Below, one piece after another: positions 11,515-23,700 of a stretch of 64,000 bases of DNA. The notes under the pieces are model-generated. The model searched no databases and was not told the DNA's origin. It saw nothing but the letters and a program-made list of their open reading frames with translations. Position numbers and translations under genes: made by a program. The DNA is taken from the NCBI GenBank assembly GCA_950097015.1, contig CATNEN010000038.1, positions 24,589,001 through 24,653,000 on the forward strand, written 5' to 3'. How positions within the stretch are numbered: the stretch's first letter is position 1; every line of letters starts with the position of its first letter. The stretch comes from Macrostomum hystrix (lineage: Eukaryota; Platyhelminthes; Macrostomidae).

Positions 11515-12390
11515 GGAAAGGAAGGTGGCGTAGGACTAGACAGCTATGGGGAAAGGATAGCTAGGGGGGCAGGATAGCTAGCTAGGGGGGGGCAGGATAG
11601 CTAGCTAGGGGGGCAGGATAGCTAGCTAGGACTGGCCAGCTAGGGGGGGGCAAGATGGCTAGCTAGGACTGGACAGCTAGGGGGGCAGGATAGCTAGCTA
11701 GGGGGGCAGGACAGCGAGCTAGGACTGGCCAGCTAGGGGGGGGCAAGATGGCTAGCTAGGACTGGACAGCTAGGGGGCAGGATAGCTAGCTAGGGGGGCA
11801 GGATAGCTAGCTAGGACTGGCCAGCTGGGGGGGGGGGGCAAAATGGCTAGCTAGGACTGGACAGCTAGGGGGCAGGATAGCTAGCTAGGGGTGGCAGGAT
11901 AGCTAGCTAGGACTGGCCAGCTAGGGGGGACAAGATTGCTAGCTAGGACTGGACAGCTAGGGGGGGCAAGACTGCTAGCTAGGACTGGACAGCTAGGGGG
12001 CAGGATAGCTAGCTAGGACTGGCCAGCTAGGGGGGACAAGATTGCTAGCTAGGACTGGACAGCTAGGGGGGGGCAAGACTGCTAGCTAGGACTGGACAGC
12101 TAGGGGGCAGGATAGCTAGCTAGGACTGGCCAGCTAGGGGGGGCAAGACTGCTAGCTAGGACTGGCAAGCTAAGTGGGCAGGAAAGCAAGCTAGGACTGG
12201 ACAGCTAGGGGGCAGGATAGCTAGCTAGGGGGGGCAGGATAGCTAGCTAGGGGGGGGCAGGATAGCTAGCTAGGACTGGACATCTAGGGGGCAGGATAGC
12301 TAGCTAGGACTGGCCAGCTAGGGGGGCAAGATTGTTAGCTAGGACTGGACAGCTAGGGGCAGGATATCTAGGACTAGAGGGCTGGGTAGC
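11515..12390. repeat. GC-rich minisatellite (GGGGGGCAGGATAGCTAGCT)
   Basis: About 875 bp of alternating subunits: GGGGGGCAGGATAGCTAGCT, AGGACTGGCCAGCTAG, and AGGACTGGACAGCTAG with GGCAAGACTGCTAGCT variants. It is the reverse complement of the array at 1-430. It lies immediately upstream of the minus-strand repeat-protein gene. Confidence 0.92.
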
Positions 12391-12576
12391 TAGGAGGACA
12401 GGATATATATGGTATATATATGTTATACTTTATATTGCAAAATGTATTTTAATACTAAAATAGATAATGTCTCTAAATTAACAAATATGACTAGATCATA
12501 ACATAAAAAGCTATTTGGTATTTTAGAACAATTCAATAAATTTTCTCCATGCAAATGAGTGCCTATATTAAACTAC

Positions 12577-12790
12577 TAACTAGCATATATAATAACAAAA
12601 AAGCTATAACTAAGCAGTATTTATCAGCCCATTATTGGATAAATAGATCAAATGCTTAGAGGGCTGGGTAACTAAGAGGACTGGACAGCTAGCATTTATA
12701 TATATAAACTAGCATTAATAATAACAAAAGGTTCTAACTATGCAGTTTTTATCAGCACATTATTGGATAAATAGATCAAATGTTTAGAAA
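12577..12790. repeat. direct duplication of about 90 bp
   Basis: Two copies (about 12577-12660 and 12700-12787) share AACTAGCAT, TAATAACAAAA, the AGCAGTATTTATCAGC-like block and CATTATTGGATAAATAGATC. A small leftover of the neighbouring minisatellite (AGGACTGGACAGCTAGC) lies between them, so the duplication probably occurred within an array edge. Confidence 0.8.
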
Positions 12791-14590
12791 ATATATCGTG
12801 CCTAGGCATAGCCTAGCTTGATTTCTACTTAACAAAAGTTTCACATCAGAAAAAGCCCATAAAGCTAAAGAACCTGAGTTAATAGTTAATTCCTGTAACC
12901 TGTTACTACAACTTTCTAATCTAGCAAGTAGTAATATAGTGGCTTTACTGTTACATTACAAGAAAATTCATATTCGACAAAAAGCAATCTTCAACTTCAC
13001 CATACAATGTAAGTCACATCTATGTATAGCTTTAAAGCAACTGACTAGCTTGTAAATTCTGCAAGTAACATCAAACCTGATAATGAATCATATACTGCCA
13101 GCCCCGTGCTGATGAATTTTAAATTCGTTTTTATTCAAACAGCACTTTAAAACAAAGTCGTATTTCAAAATTTAGGATTTTTAACAGGTTAAACAAAACA
13201 CAATAAATCGCTTAATTTCTAGCCTTGCTGCATTGAAGTACTAGTTAGTTAAAACAGATGAGCTTTTTCCGGTCTAGTCCATAGAAGAAAGCTTAACAGA
13301 CGAGCTTTTTCCAGGCTAGACGGGAGATATTTTAAGCTTTTTCCCCGTCTAGACCTCTGCCGTCGGGTGATTAGGCCTAGGCCCTACCGTTATGACTCTG
13401 CATTCATAGATGTAGCAATTAAATAAATAAATATATATATATTTAATTTTGTCCAAAATAATCTTTTTCCAATCAAGTCCACTGTTAGTCCAGAACTTTG
13501 TCCAATATCGGCTAGGCCTAGTCATAGATCAACACAATTTAGCTAGGCCTAGCTGTTATCAATTATTTTATTTGCCTAATGGCTAGGCCCCCTAGCTAGA
13601 CCTAAGTAAAATATACATTAGGCCTATCCTAGGCCTATGTACTTTGCCTTGCCTAGCATAGCTAGGGTAATGTATCATCAACTGAACAGTGTATCTTCAA
13701 AACTGAACAAGAATTTTGACCTCTTCCTTGGTCTCCTGCAAGACAGAAACAAGCTATCGTGTTTCACAGAACAACTAATTTGAGAGTTGAAGAAATTATC
13801 TACAAGCTGAGGCATGATGTGCAATGAAGCATTAAGAGGAAAGAAAGATATTGATGTTTCAGTAGAAATTTTTACTGCAAAAGCATACTTTTTAACCAAC
13901 TTTTTTTCAGTATGTACTTTAGACAAAGATTGTATGTGGTTGCTTGCCAATTAAATGACCATAAATGTAGTTATTTATAGAGCATGAAAAATGCTTTCAA
14001 ATTACATAATTCATGATAGTTCACTTCTTAAAATAAGATTAAACCACTCACTCAAATTGTAAAACCAAACATCAAATTCTCTGTTTGGTTTGAAGATACA
14101 TGAAAATCATTGTTTGGTTTTAGATAAAAAGCAGGAAAAACTTTTTTCTATTTGATAAAATTGCAAAAGCAGATACTTTTTAGAAAGATGTAACTGTTTT
14201 CTATAACTTGGCTTTTGATTTATCATCATATCTTAAATAGAAAATCTGTAGGCCTAGCTTAGGTTTGAAGTTAAAAAAATACACATTCTTGTTTGGTTGA
14301 TGATACATTACCCTAGCTATCCAGCCATTCTAGATAAGAAACTTGTTTGGTAGCTAGCTAAGCCTGATCACTTTAATCATTATTTATCAATTTTGGCCAA
14401 CCTAGATATGTCAATAAAAGCAAGATGTTTAATGTGCTATTCCCCTATAGTATGATATAACAGATTTTGGCTAGCTATGGCTATATCTAGCCTAAATAGG
14501 CTTAGCAATTGGCTCATTTTGATTTGTTTATTCTATTCAATTTGATCTAAGATTATTCATCAAAGCACTAGACCTACCTACTTAGGGCCT
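12791..14590. other. AT-rich intergenic region with palindromic AGGCCTAG words
   Basis: No supported gene. The short minus-strand ORF at 13678-13950 has no recognised domain. The palindromic word AGGCCT, often within CTAGGCCTAG, recurs at 13370-13660 and 14250-14600. Three copies of an AGCTTTTTCC block lie at 13260-13360. Confidence 0.5.
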
Positions 14591-14594
14591 AATA

Positions 14595-15588
14595 CGAGGG
14601 GTGTCCCAAAAGTTCCCGGAATGTCCAAGGTAGCTCTTCAACAGAGCCATGAAATTTCATGCCCATGGTCTCAAATGAAAGGAAATTTTGTCACAAAGAA
14701 AACAATGTTAAAATCATGTTCATATCTTTTTCTATTCAGGAGCTGCAGCAAGAAACATGCGCGAAGGTCAAGGGTAGTGTTACACAAGCTCAATAATCTA
14801 TGGAAATGATATGAAGTGTGAGGAGGCGGGGAACCCAGCAGGCTGAGATCTTTGAGAGACCCAGATTGTTGACAATTATTCGATGGATAGTCGACTTGGC
14901 AATACCCAATTGATCAGAGATCTCTCAAATAGTCAAGCAGGCATCCAAGTCCAGCAGGGCCTCGATCCATTGATGGGATGTCTCGCCACCCAATGTGCAC
15001 GGACAACCAGAGCGTGGCTGATCATTCACAGCAGATTGGCCATCTTTAAAGCATTCAATCCATCCATAAATGGCAGTTTTTTTCAGGCTGTTCTCACTGT
15101 GGATAGAGAATAAGTGGTCAGAAATCTTGGCTCCACTCCATCCTACTGACCAAAGGGCAAAAACTTGACTTCACTGACTTTCAAGGCTCTGAAGAGAACT
15201 TGCAAAAAATTCAAGTTGAAAGACAGCGCTTGGTACAAATTATCTGCACTCCTGTAAAAGCTCAGATAAGCTTTATGAGCATTTCTGTTTTTTTCCATAG
15301 ACACTGCCACGTCTTTCTGACACCTCAGTAGCAATAATTCAAAATGAAAATATCCAAAAATGGAGATGAAAAATCATTGCCATAAAGTTTTGAGCTTGTG
15401 TAACACTACCCCTGACCTTCGCGCATGTTTCTTGCTGCAGCTCCTGAATAGAAAAAGATATGAACATGATTCTAACTTTGTTTTCTTTGTGAAAAAATTT
15501 CCTTTCATTTGACACCATGGGCATGAAATTTCATGGCTCCGTTGAAGAGCTACCTTGGACATTCTGGGAACTTTTGGGACACCCCTCA
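14595..15588 (-). mobile_element. mariner-type element, internally deleted, with about 220-bp inverted repeats
   Basis: Bounded by TA dinucleotides, with ends CGAGGGGTGTCCCAAAAGTT and its inverse (TTTTGGGACACCCCTCA). The arms (14595-14815 and 15370-15588) match over about 220 bp, which is long for mariner. The core encodes, on the minus strand, only the N-terminal helix-turn-helix part of a mariner transposase: YGWIECFKDGQSAVNDQPRS, then SDQLGIAKSTIHRI, NNLGLSKISACWVPRLLT. A stop interrupts this reading. The DDE catalytic half is absent. A non-autonomous deletion derivative is the simplest view. Confidence 0.85.
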
Positions 15589-15822
15589 TAGTTTATAACT
15601 TTTAAGTTGGTGATACTGTGTTAAAACAAAATCTGATCACATCCCAGCTGCAGTCTATTAGGCCAAGGCAGATATTTGAATCAGAGTCTGTTTATTTATG
15701 TCAGAGTTAGAATAGACTAAGTCAATGATACACAATGGTTAATAATGCAGTTAGCTACAAAGTTTTCATTACATCAAATTAAGCTTCATTTCCAGTGATA
15801 CATCAGTCAAAAGAAAAAAATC

Positions 15823-18800
15823 ATGGCTGGTGCTTGTGATCGAACTCTGCCAATATTTAGCATGGGTGATGGCACCCTATCAGTACCAATGTCTCTCCAT
15901 GCTAAAAACAGGCAACGCCTTTGTGAGAGACTACGTACTGATGCTGCTTATGTTGCTATGCCAAGCATTGTGCTTCTACAAGGTGAAACTGAGCTGCCGC
16001 GAAATGGCACTGATGTGACCTACATGTTTCACCAGGACTCATTCTTTCACTGGGCATTTGGCGTGCTTGAACCAGACTGCTACGGAGCTATTGACGTGGC
16101 CACTGGCCGCAGCTATATATTTATGCCCCGCCTACCAGAAGATTATGCCGTCTGGATGGGCCGGTTGCAGACCCCCATAGAATTCCAACGGAAGTATGAT
16201 GTTGATGAGGTGAAAAAAACAGCTATTTTTATGTGTATTTAGGAATATTCTCACCCAATAGGATATCATCTGACATCCTAAAGCTCAGCTGACACCCTTG
16301 AATCTCATCTGACACCATTGAGTACCTTTTGACATCCTTGACTCTCATCTGAGATCCTCAAATCTCTTCTGACATCCTTGAATCTCAGCTGACATCCTTG
16401 AATCTCATCTGACACCCTTGAATCTCATCTGACATCCTTGAATCTTATCTGACACCCTTGTATCTCATCTGACATCCTTGAATCTTATCTGACACCATTG
16501 AATAACTTTTGAAATCCATAAATAGTTTATGAAAAACCTTCCGAATTCCAAAGTTTAGCTTCTGACACCAACTCAATATTTACTGACACTATTTCTGACT
16601 TGGAAACTAATTGTGTTCCTTAACATCAGGTGCACTATGTAGACGAGATGGCTCAAGTTCTAGCCAATCTAGGCCACTCTGACGGCTCCTCAAATCGTCC
16701 AACTCTTCTAACACTGTCCGGCGTCAATTCGGATAGTCGACTGCGAACTCGCGAAGCCGCATTCGATGGCATCGGCGATTTTCCGGTGAATCGCGATCTA
16801 CTCTACAAAGTAATCTGCGACTGCCGGCTGTACAAGACCGAAGAAGAGCTGGCCGTGCTTCGCTATGCCAATAGAATTAGTAGCGACGCTCACAAGCGAG
16901 TGATGCGAGCTGTTCGACCTGGCTGGAGAGAGTACCAAGCCGAGGCCACATTCCAGCACTACTGCTATCACATTGGCGGTATGAGACACGTGGCTTACAC
17001 CTGCATCGGAGCATCCGGTTGTAACTGCGCCGTACTGCATTACGGCCACGCTGGGGCGCCTAATGAGCGACTAATTAACGACGGAGATATGTGCCTGTTT
17101 GATATGGGCGGCGAATACTATGGCTATGCTAGCGATATCACCTGCAGCTTTCCGGTTAATGGAAAATTTACTGCCAATCAGAAGCTTGTCTATGAGGTTA
17201 ATTAATTTTGTGTTTCTGCCTTCTTCCTAGTATAGCTTTTGAATGCCGATGGGCATTCAAACTCAGCCAGCCCATCTTGTCACTGCGTTTTTTTTACTGA
17301 AGCTGCTAATTTTTACCATAGACATGCATTTTAAGACCAAGCTATCTCAGCTTGGGACGAGCAATCTCAGCCAACATATAAGTTCTATGTTATTCTGTCT
17401 ATAGTTTTGTTAACATTTTTTAAACAGTCTATTTACAAGAGAAAAACAGGGTAACAGAAAACAGAGTATGGGATGGGATATACAGAGCAAACTTTGAAAA
17501 TGGCTACCAGAGATGATCAGTTAACAGGCTATTTCAGTTTAGTTGAAAGGTACCTCCTGGATGCATTGTGGGAAGCTCCGGTTGCAGTGAATTTCCCACC
17601 TGGCTACCTTCATTGGCGTCACAACTTGCAAAGAGTCTCGGCCCACTCGCTCCAGCAGAAAAATGCGCCATTCCACGCAGGTGACTCCATCAGGTCGGCC
17701 ACCAGCTTCTTCCTCCACCAGTGCGGGGTCAGCGAGCTGCAGCTTGATCGAAGCCTTCACTGCACTATGAGCCATCTCACACGGGTTGAGAAACGGCGAG
17801 TAAGCGGGCAGCAGCTGAATTTCAAACTGATGGCGGTGCTGCTCCGGCACTGTCACACCACGATGAAAGCTTGGACCATCGCAGACTATGAAGACTCTGG
17901 CGTTGCCGATTTCCGGGATGACTTGCTCCACGAGGTCATTGATGAATTGTTGAAACCTCTCCTTTGTCTGGCCTCCTCTGAAAAACTCACTCTTCACCAA
18001 CCCAAGTGCAGATGACACGGCCAGACAGATGGAAAGATTTGGACCCCTCTGTGTTGGGCAACGCCGTCTCACTGGATGACCCCGTCGCGACCTTCCCTGT
18101 GATCTGCGCGTCCAGAGGTTGTACCCCGTCTCGTCTATAGAACTTATATGTTGGCTGAGATTGATCGTCCCGAGCTGAGATAGCTTGGTCTTAAAATGCA
18201 TGTCTATGGTAAAAATTAGCAGCTTCAGTAAAAAGAACCGCAGTGACAAGATGGGCTGGCTGAGTTTGAATGCCCATTCGCTGAGATAGCCTGACAAAAG
18301 CTATATCTTGTCAGCTGTATAGTATTAATTATGCAATTTTGTAGGATTAATTATACAAATTTGGGATCAATTGGGTGTAATTAGAGACAAATTAGGTAGA
18401 TGTGGGATTAATTAGGTAGATGCGGGATCAATTAGGTAGATGTGGGATCAATTAGGTAGATGTGGGATCAATTAGGTAGATGTGGGATCAATTAGGTAGA
18501 TGCGGGATTAATTAGGTATATTTGGGATTGGATAGGTAATATAGCTTTTGTAGTTGTAAACTAGTAATATAAGAAAGGCTATGTGGATATTATTTGAGAA
18601 CTGTAGCTGCATGTCTGATATGCAACTCAGGCCGTACTGGACGCCAATCGGGCCGTTCTTGCCGCCTTCCGTCCCGGCGCCTCCTGGCCCGAGCTGCATC
18701 TGCTGGCTCTGCGTGTCATCCTGCGCCACCTGGTTGCTATGGGCATTCTGCACGGCGACCTGGACGAAATGATGGCAGCCAAATTAGGCGCCGTTTTTAT

Positions 18801-19909
18801 GCCTCACGGCCTAGGCCACCTGATGGGCCTGGATGTTCACGACGTTGGCGGCTATCCGAATGGCGGCTCTCGCTCCCCCGATCCCAATTTGAGATCGCTG
18901 CGCACTTTGCGCACCCTTGAGACCGGCATGGTGCTCACTATTGAGCCCGGATTGTACTTTCAGGTAAATTTTACTATTTTGCTTTAGGTTGACACGATCG
19001 AGATGCAGGGAGCTACAGGTCGTTTGAAGGCTCAGTTTGTTGGCAGGCTTTAGTTCAGGGGCCGGAAAACTTATTTGCTAGCCGGCCAACGAGACAGGGG
19101 GGTGATGAGAGAGCGAAGAGATAAGACAGGGGAGAGATGAAACAGGATACTATAGTTGTCAACGGTAACGGTCCGGATTTGGAAGCTTCGAGGGCCGCAT
19201 CGGACCTGTGGGCCGGAGTTTGCCTACCCCTGCTCTAGTTGTACTGTTGTTAGTTAATTACTATTAAAATAAATAATTGGTTACACCTGCCCCATTTGGG
19301 TCAGATTTGTCTGTTCAGTCCATGGACTGGCGAAGGACGCGACACCCGCCCAACCTCAAATAAATTCGCTGATGCAGGCACCTATTGAACAGCTGGGTGA
19401 ACTGAAGCAACGCAGAGTTAAGTGTCTGTCTTACTAAAGGACACTAATTGTTCCAGAATCTAGTGTACTCGGGAATCGAACCCCACGCCTACAATAACAA
19501 GACGCAAGTCCCAAGCCTTATTCGATGCATTGGGGCTACAGCCGCTTATGTCAGGAGTTGCAGTAGAGACAGGTTTCTCAGAAAGACACTGGTTCCAACC
19601 AGCCAATACGCAGTTTACACTCTGAATGCACATGTTGGAGGTAAATTTGTATTCGCCACTCACCTTCAGGATGCTCTGCTAGACCGTGCCCTGGCCAATC
19701 CGGACCAGGCTCGCTTCATCAATGCCGATCGGCTAGCCGAATTCCGCGGCACTGGCGGTGTGCGCATCGAGGACGACGTAGTGGTGACCGCAGACGGCGC
19801 TGAACTTATGACCGACGTGCCTCGCACTGTTGAAGAAATCGAGGCCTTCATGACCAGCCGCTTTAGCGACGATCTCGCCAGTGGTATTGAAGGAAAACAA
19901 GCTCCTTGA
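15823..19909 (+). CDS. PEPD: prolidase (Xaa-Pro dipeptidase)
   Basis: Cytosolic metallopeptidase that hydrolyses dipeptides with C-terminal proline, important for recycling collagen-derived proline. Four phase-0 exons: 15823-16209, 16630-17196, 18631-18963 and 19670-19909 (TGA), 508 residues; animal prolidases are about 490. The N-terminal creatinase-like domain includes [10 protein letters not shown] and [16 protein letters not shown]. The pita-bread domain carries the metal-ligand blocks [18 protein letters not shown] (two Asp), [18 protein letters not shown] (His) and the Glu in TIEPGLYF. The C-terminal Glu block is [14 protein letters not shown], and the end reads [12 protein letters not shown] as in the family. 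ATG 15823 matches the expected N-terminus. A longer apparent ORF before the last exon (19448-19669) is intron. Introns hold a minisatellite, a Tc1/IS630-like element, a hAT-type MITE and a SINE. A poly(A) signal AATAAA lies at 19964-19969. Confidence 0.97.
16255..16505. repeat. 20-bp minisatellite in PEPD intron 1
   Basis: About a dozen imperfect units of TGAATCTCATCTGACATCCT fill intron 1 between the two N-terminal exons. The repeats are degenerate, with TTATCT and CACCCT variants. Confidence 0.88.
17233..18302 (-). mobile_element. Tc1/IS630-like element in PEPD intron 2, long inverted repeats
   Basis: Ends begin TATAGCTTTT, with TA at both borders. Inverted arms of about 150 bp (17233-17390 and 18137-18302) share the blocks GGGCATTCAAACTCAGCCAG and ACCATAGACATGCATTTTAA. 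The interior (minus strand, about 18140-17540) encodes the DDE half of an IS630/Tc1 transposase: [52 protein letters not shown] and [20 protein letters not shown]. The N-terminal DNA-binding domain is missing, because the coding sequence starts directly at the arm. The element is therefore probably non-autonomous unless complemented. Confidence 0.85.
18355..18535. repeat. 20-bp minisatellite in PEPD intron 2
   Basis: About eight units of GGGATCAATTAGGTAGATGT with small changes. The array lies between the Tc1-like element and the acceptor of PEPD exon 3. Confidence 0.9.
19056..19232. mobile_element. 177-bp hAT-type MITE in PEPD intron 3
   Basis: Ends CAGGGGCCGG and CCTACCCCTG are inverted repeats of hAT type. 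The element is flanked by an 8-bp near-perfect duplication (CTTTAGTT and CTCTAGTT). Inside is a short repeat, GACAGGGGAGAGATGA, the inverse of the longer arrays at 24060-24240, 37930-38370 and 52790-52965. Confidence 0.75.
19255..19495 (-). mobile_element. SINE family I copy, internally deleted, PEPD intron 3
   Basis: Starts with the family tail side (AATAATTGGTTACACCTGCC) and ends in the tRNA-like head read in reverse (GGGAATCGAACCCC). The GCGCGGCGCATCTGAAGGCTG block is missing, so it is a deleted copy. Confidence 0.8.
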
Positions 19910-20709
19910 CATTGAGCCTTGTTGTAGATCGGATAATCGACTGTTTACTTTCAATCCTTAAAAAATAAAAATCGATTTAACCATTTTTAACTCGGTAAAA
20001 AATTAAGCAAAAAGGGCTGATTAAAATTTCTTTTTTTGTAGCCTTCATGCTAACGATAAAATTTTTATTGATCATTTTCTCATTTTCAATTTGAGCCATT
20101 TTTTATCTACTCGTATATTCATTCGTATCATTTTGACTGAAAAAAAGTGTTGATTTTTCACTATAATAGTATTTATAGCAGTATTTTAATTTCTGTATAA
20201 AATTTGGTTAATGTTTTAAATCTATCATGTCATGCTACCAAAAAGTTGCCATGATTTTCAGTCTTATCTTTTACGTCTTCTAACGCTTCCGGTGTTTTTA
20301 TGATTTTGATCGAATAACTATTTATTAAAAAGATTTATCAATTGAATTTTCATTAATTATTATTAATAAAATGATAAATTATTTTGTTCCAGCCTTGATT
20401 TGTTCCACCTGTTTACGACCACGAGCTTGTCAGTTATGTAGCTTCTTGACAGTGCGCCGAAATTTAGTTTAGTTTTTAGTTTAGGTTAAGGCTTCTTGTT
20501 TGTATAGATTATAGGCATATTGAATAAAATGAACGAATATATAGCAACAAAACGTAGTAAATTATCGAGTCATAGATTTTGAATCAGGTATAATCGATAA
20601 AACTTTAATCGCTAAAACTTTATTTGTAGCTTATGTGTATATTTGCATACTATTAGTCTCCCGTCTATCATTCTCAACTTCATTTATTTTCAGCATTCGA
20701 CAGTTTATT

Positions 20710-23700
20710 ATGTCACAAATTGCAAGGACCCTAGTCTGCATAACAATGGTGTGCTCAATGATTGCGTCAGCTGGTTCTCTACAACCATTTAGTCAGATGC
20801 CGCAGTTTGTCTTTAATCGGCTAATAAAACTACTCTTTTTACAGTCCGACGTCTGGGAGGCTGGTATGCCAGATTCATTTGCCATTCTCAGTTCTGGCAG
20901 CGAGATGACTCTACGCATTCGACTAGCTGACAATTTGAGTGCCGGGTTTAGAAGAATATTAGTTTTCAGGTTTGTTTAACTAAGTTTTAAAATAAATGTT
21001 GACTCGAGTAGTCTCGTTAGAGAATATGCATTATCATTTAAGATCAGTTGATGTCCACATTTTCCAACAGATGTCCTAATAAATCAATAGACGATCATAT
21101 AGACATGGACAGTTTGGAAGCAACCATAGTTAGCGAACAATGCTCTGGCGTTGGTAACATGGCGTTCAGCATTAGAAAACCGCAGACAATAACTTCCTCT
21201 CCATTGGCGGACGATTTTACACTGACTATGTCAACCAGTCGGGTGTCTTATCGTGATGTGCTACGCCGTTATCTGCTTCTTAGAATCATCATTGAATATT
21301 CTAACGGTGAAACATTGCAGTCCAATAGTCTGTCGGTGTGGAATCTGGATCCATTGTCTGATTATCCGCCTTGTCCGCCAATTGTTCCAGCCTATTCTAG
21401 GCGCAGTTTTATAACCCAAGCCGGTATTGAATTCTTAATTGGTCGCAGCTTTGGTCCCGGCGGACTCACCAGCCTGCAATTTATTGACCCCGGCATCATC
21501 GCAATCTTATCCGAGGCGCCAAAATTTTTTATTTCCAAAATAAATTTAGGCGCCATTTTAAATTTCGACTGCGGCGGTTGCTACAACGTGCAGCCCAGCA
21601 CAATGTTTACTAGTTACGGTTCCAGATTCGATCGTAGGCATGTTCTTCTACAAAAATTGACACGTCTAAATTTGCAAACTGGCAAACTTTGGTATTCAAA
21701 GTGTCGACTGACTAATGAGATCTATACACTCTATGAGAGTAAATTTCCATCTAGTATTGGTCTATGCCTAGTAACTTCAGTTACTGGCCAAATGCAGCCG
21801 TGTTACCAGGTTAGCCAAATCCGGTCTATACTGGAAAATGCAACAGATTTCAGCTATGCGAATTGTTTGACTCCGTCTAAGATGGAATGCGACGTTGTGC
21901 CAGATTCTAAGTCTGACATCGCAGTGTATGCCGGCACAGGTTATGCCTCTCTAGTCTGTCCGATTATTTGCGACGATGCCACAATTGCTTATCGTTTCTA
22001 TATCAACGATAGGTTATTGATTCCGCCAATAACATCAGATTGGGATGTCGATAACGATGCTGGAGGTGTTCGTATAGCCAGGTCTGGCAATGTCATCGAA
22101 TTAGACCCGGCAAACGCTCAGTCGGGTGTTTATCGATGCGAAGCCGGTTCCAGGTGAATGAATCAAGCCCAAATATAATTTATCCGCTATGTATCGAAAC
22201 ATTCGTAATATTTAGTAATCATTATTTCGATAGATATCAGTCGAATTTTTACTAAAACAGTCGATGCTTTTTTAGATCGTTCAACTTTAGTGTTCGAGTT
22301 ATTACAGCGCCAAGATTTGCTACTTCTGCTGCCGCTCCGTCTTCTCACCCATTGCCGCTGAAAGTGTTCGCGGTGGAAGGTGAGACAATGAGTTACACCT
22401 GCGCTGTAGCCTACTCTGGTCTGCAGTCGGTTGTACTTCGGCCTGTGTTTTATCTGCCGTCTAATGTCTGGAATGCAACCTCATCTCACACAGCTGTCAG
22501 TTGGACTAGGCACAATTTGGATAGCTTTGAACAGCTTCTTGGCATTGCGCCGTCACCGCTGATTGTTAGACTCAATTCTACTGCGAATGCCTACAATCGG
22601 TATGAGGCTGGACATGAGTTTAATGTGCTAGAATGTTGTTACCGCTAGATTTGACTCGTCTTGCTCAAAGAAACTGATTTGAGCGACCCTTTCGGTTGAG
22701 AATCAAACTCTCGACTTGTCAGTCAGAAGTGCAAAAGTTCTAATGATTATACTTAAATCAGGTTAATTATTTTTACAGTTCAAGAACAGATGTTATGAAT
22801 AGTACTAATAAAAATTGCATAAGGACTGCAGGCAATGGCACATCAATTTATAGTTACACTAGACACAGCCAGCAAAGAGGTATTTCTTCCTATTTCGCTG
22901 ACTGCTGAGCACATGCGCTCACAGGTGTGTACATCTGTCCAAACTTTCTCATCGTCAGGCAGTGTACAATTTTGCTGTGCCTTGGAGATTAGACCTCGCC
23001 GCAGCGACCTTGATCCACTCACGCCAGGCTGTTGTGACTCTCAACTTTCAGATCCATTCTAACACTGACCACTATTGTAAAATCGACGCCGGCATTGGTT
23101 GCTAAGCAACGACCAATATTCGGGCATCGTTTCGTTTGCGAATCCGGCGTCACTTCGCCAGACGAAGTGTCCAATATATTTGGCTTCTCGTCTTTGTCAT
23201 CATCAGTGTCTGATCTTAGCTGGGCGACCCAGTCTCGCTCGGATATTGTTCATCTGCAGAGACCTAATCGCGACAGTTTCATAGCGGATTTAGAATCAAA
23301 CAGCTGCTCTAAACAGCGTTGTCACCTGGGTCTGGGGGCTACCTTTAAATTTGGGCTCAGCTCAAATTACGCAGCCTATTTGAAGTCATCCGGAGTTGAA
23401 ATTGTGGCCTATTTGAGGCTAGATAGCTTTTTATTAACAGATGTGTCAGCTCTAATGCGTCCCAATGTGTCCAAACTAACAGTGGCAGATGCGTCATCGT
23501 ACGCCATCACCTACGAGATATTACCGTTCGACAATAGCCATAGTTACAGTGTAGAGGCTCGCGGCATTTTAGAAAACCACACGAAACTAACTTCCGTGTT
23601 TAATTTTCGCTATAGCAACAGAGGGCAGATGCTTGGTCTGAGTATTGATAAGAGTCGCTACGGCCGGCCCCTTGTGTCTCTTGGAAGTTTAGATTGTCGG

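Noticed and set aside
13678-13950. Minus-strand ORF, possible hAT or SCAN-like transposon fragment
   Set aside because: The resemblance is too faint (only a short LVDNFFNSQIS stretch) and has no flanking support.
19448-19669. Upstream extension of the last prolidase exon
   Set aside because: Sequence before 19670 is SINE and intron. A CACCTTCAG acceptor at 19669 restores the family alignment exactly.
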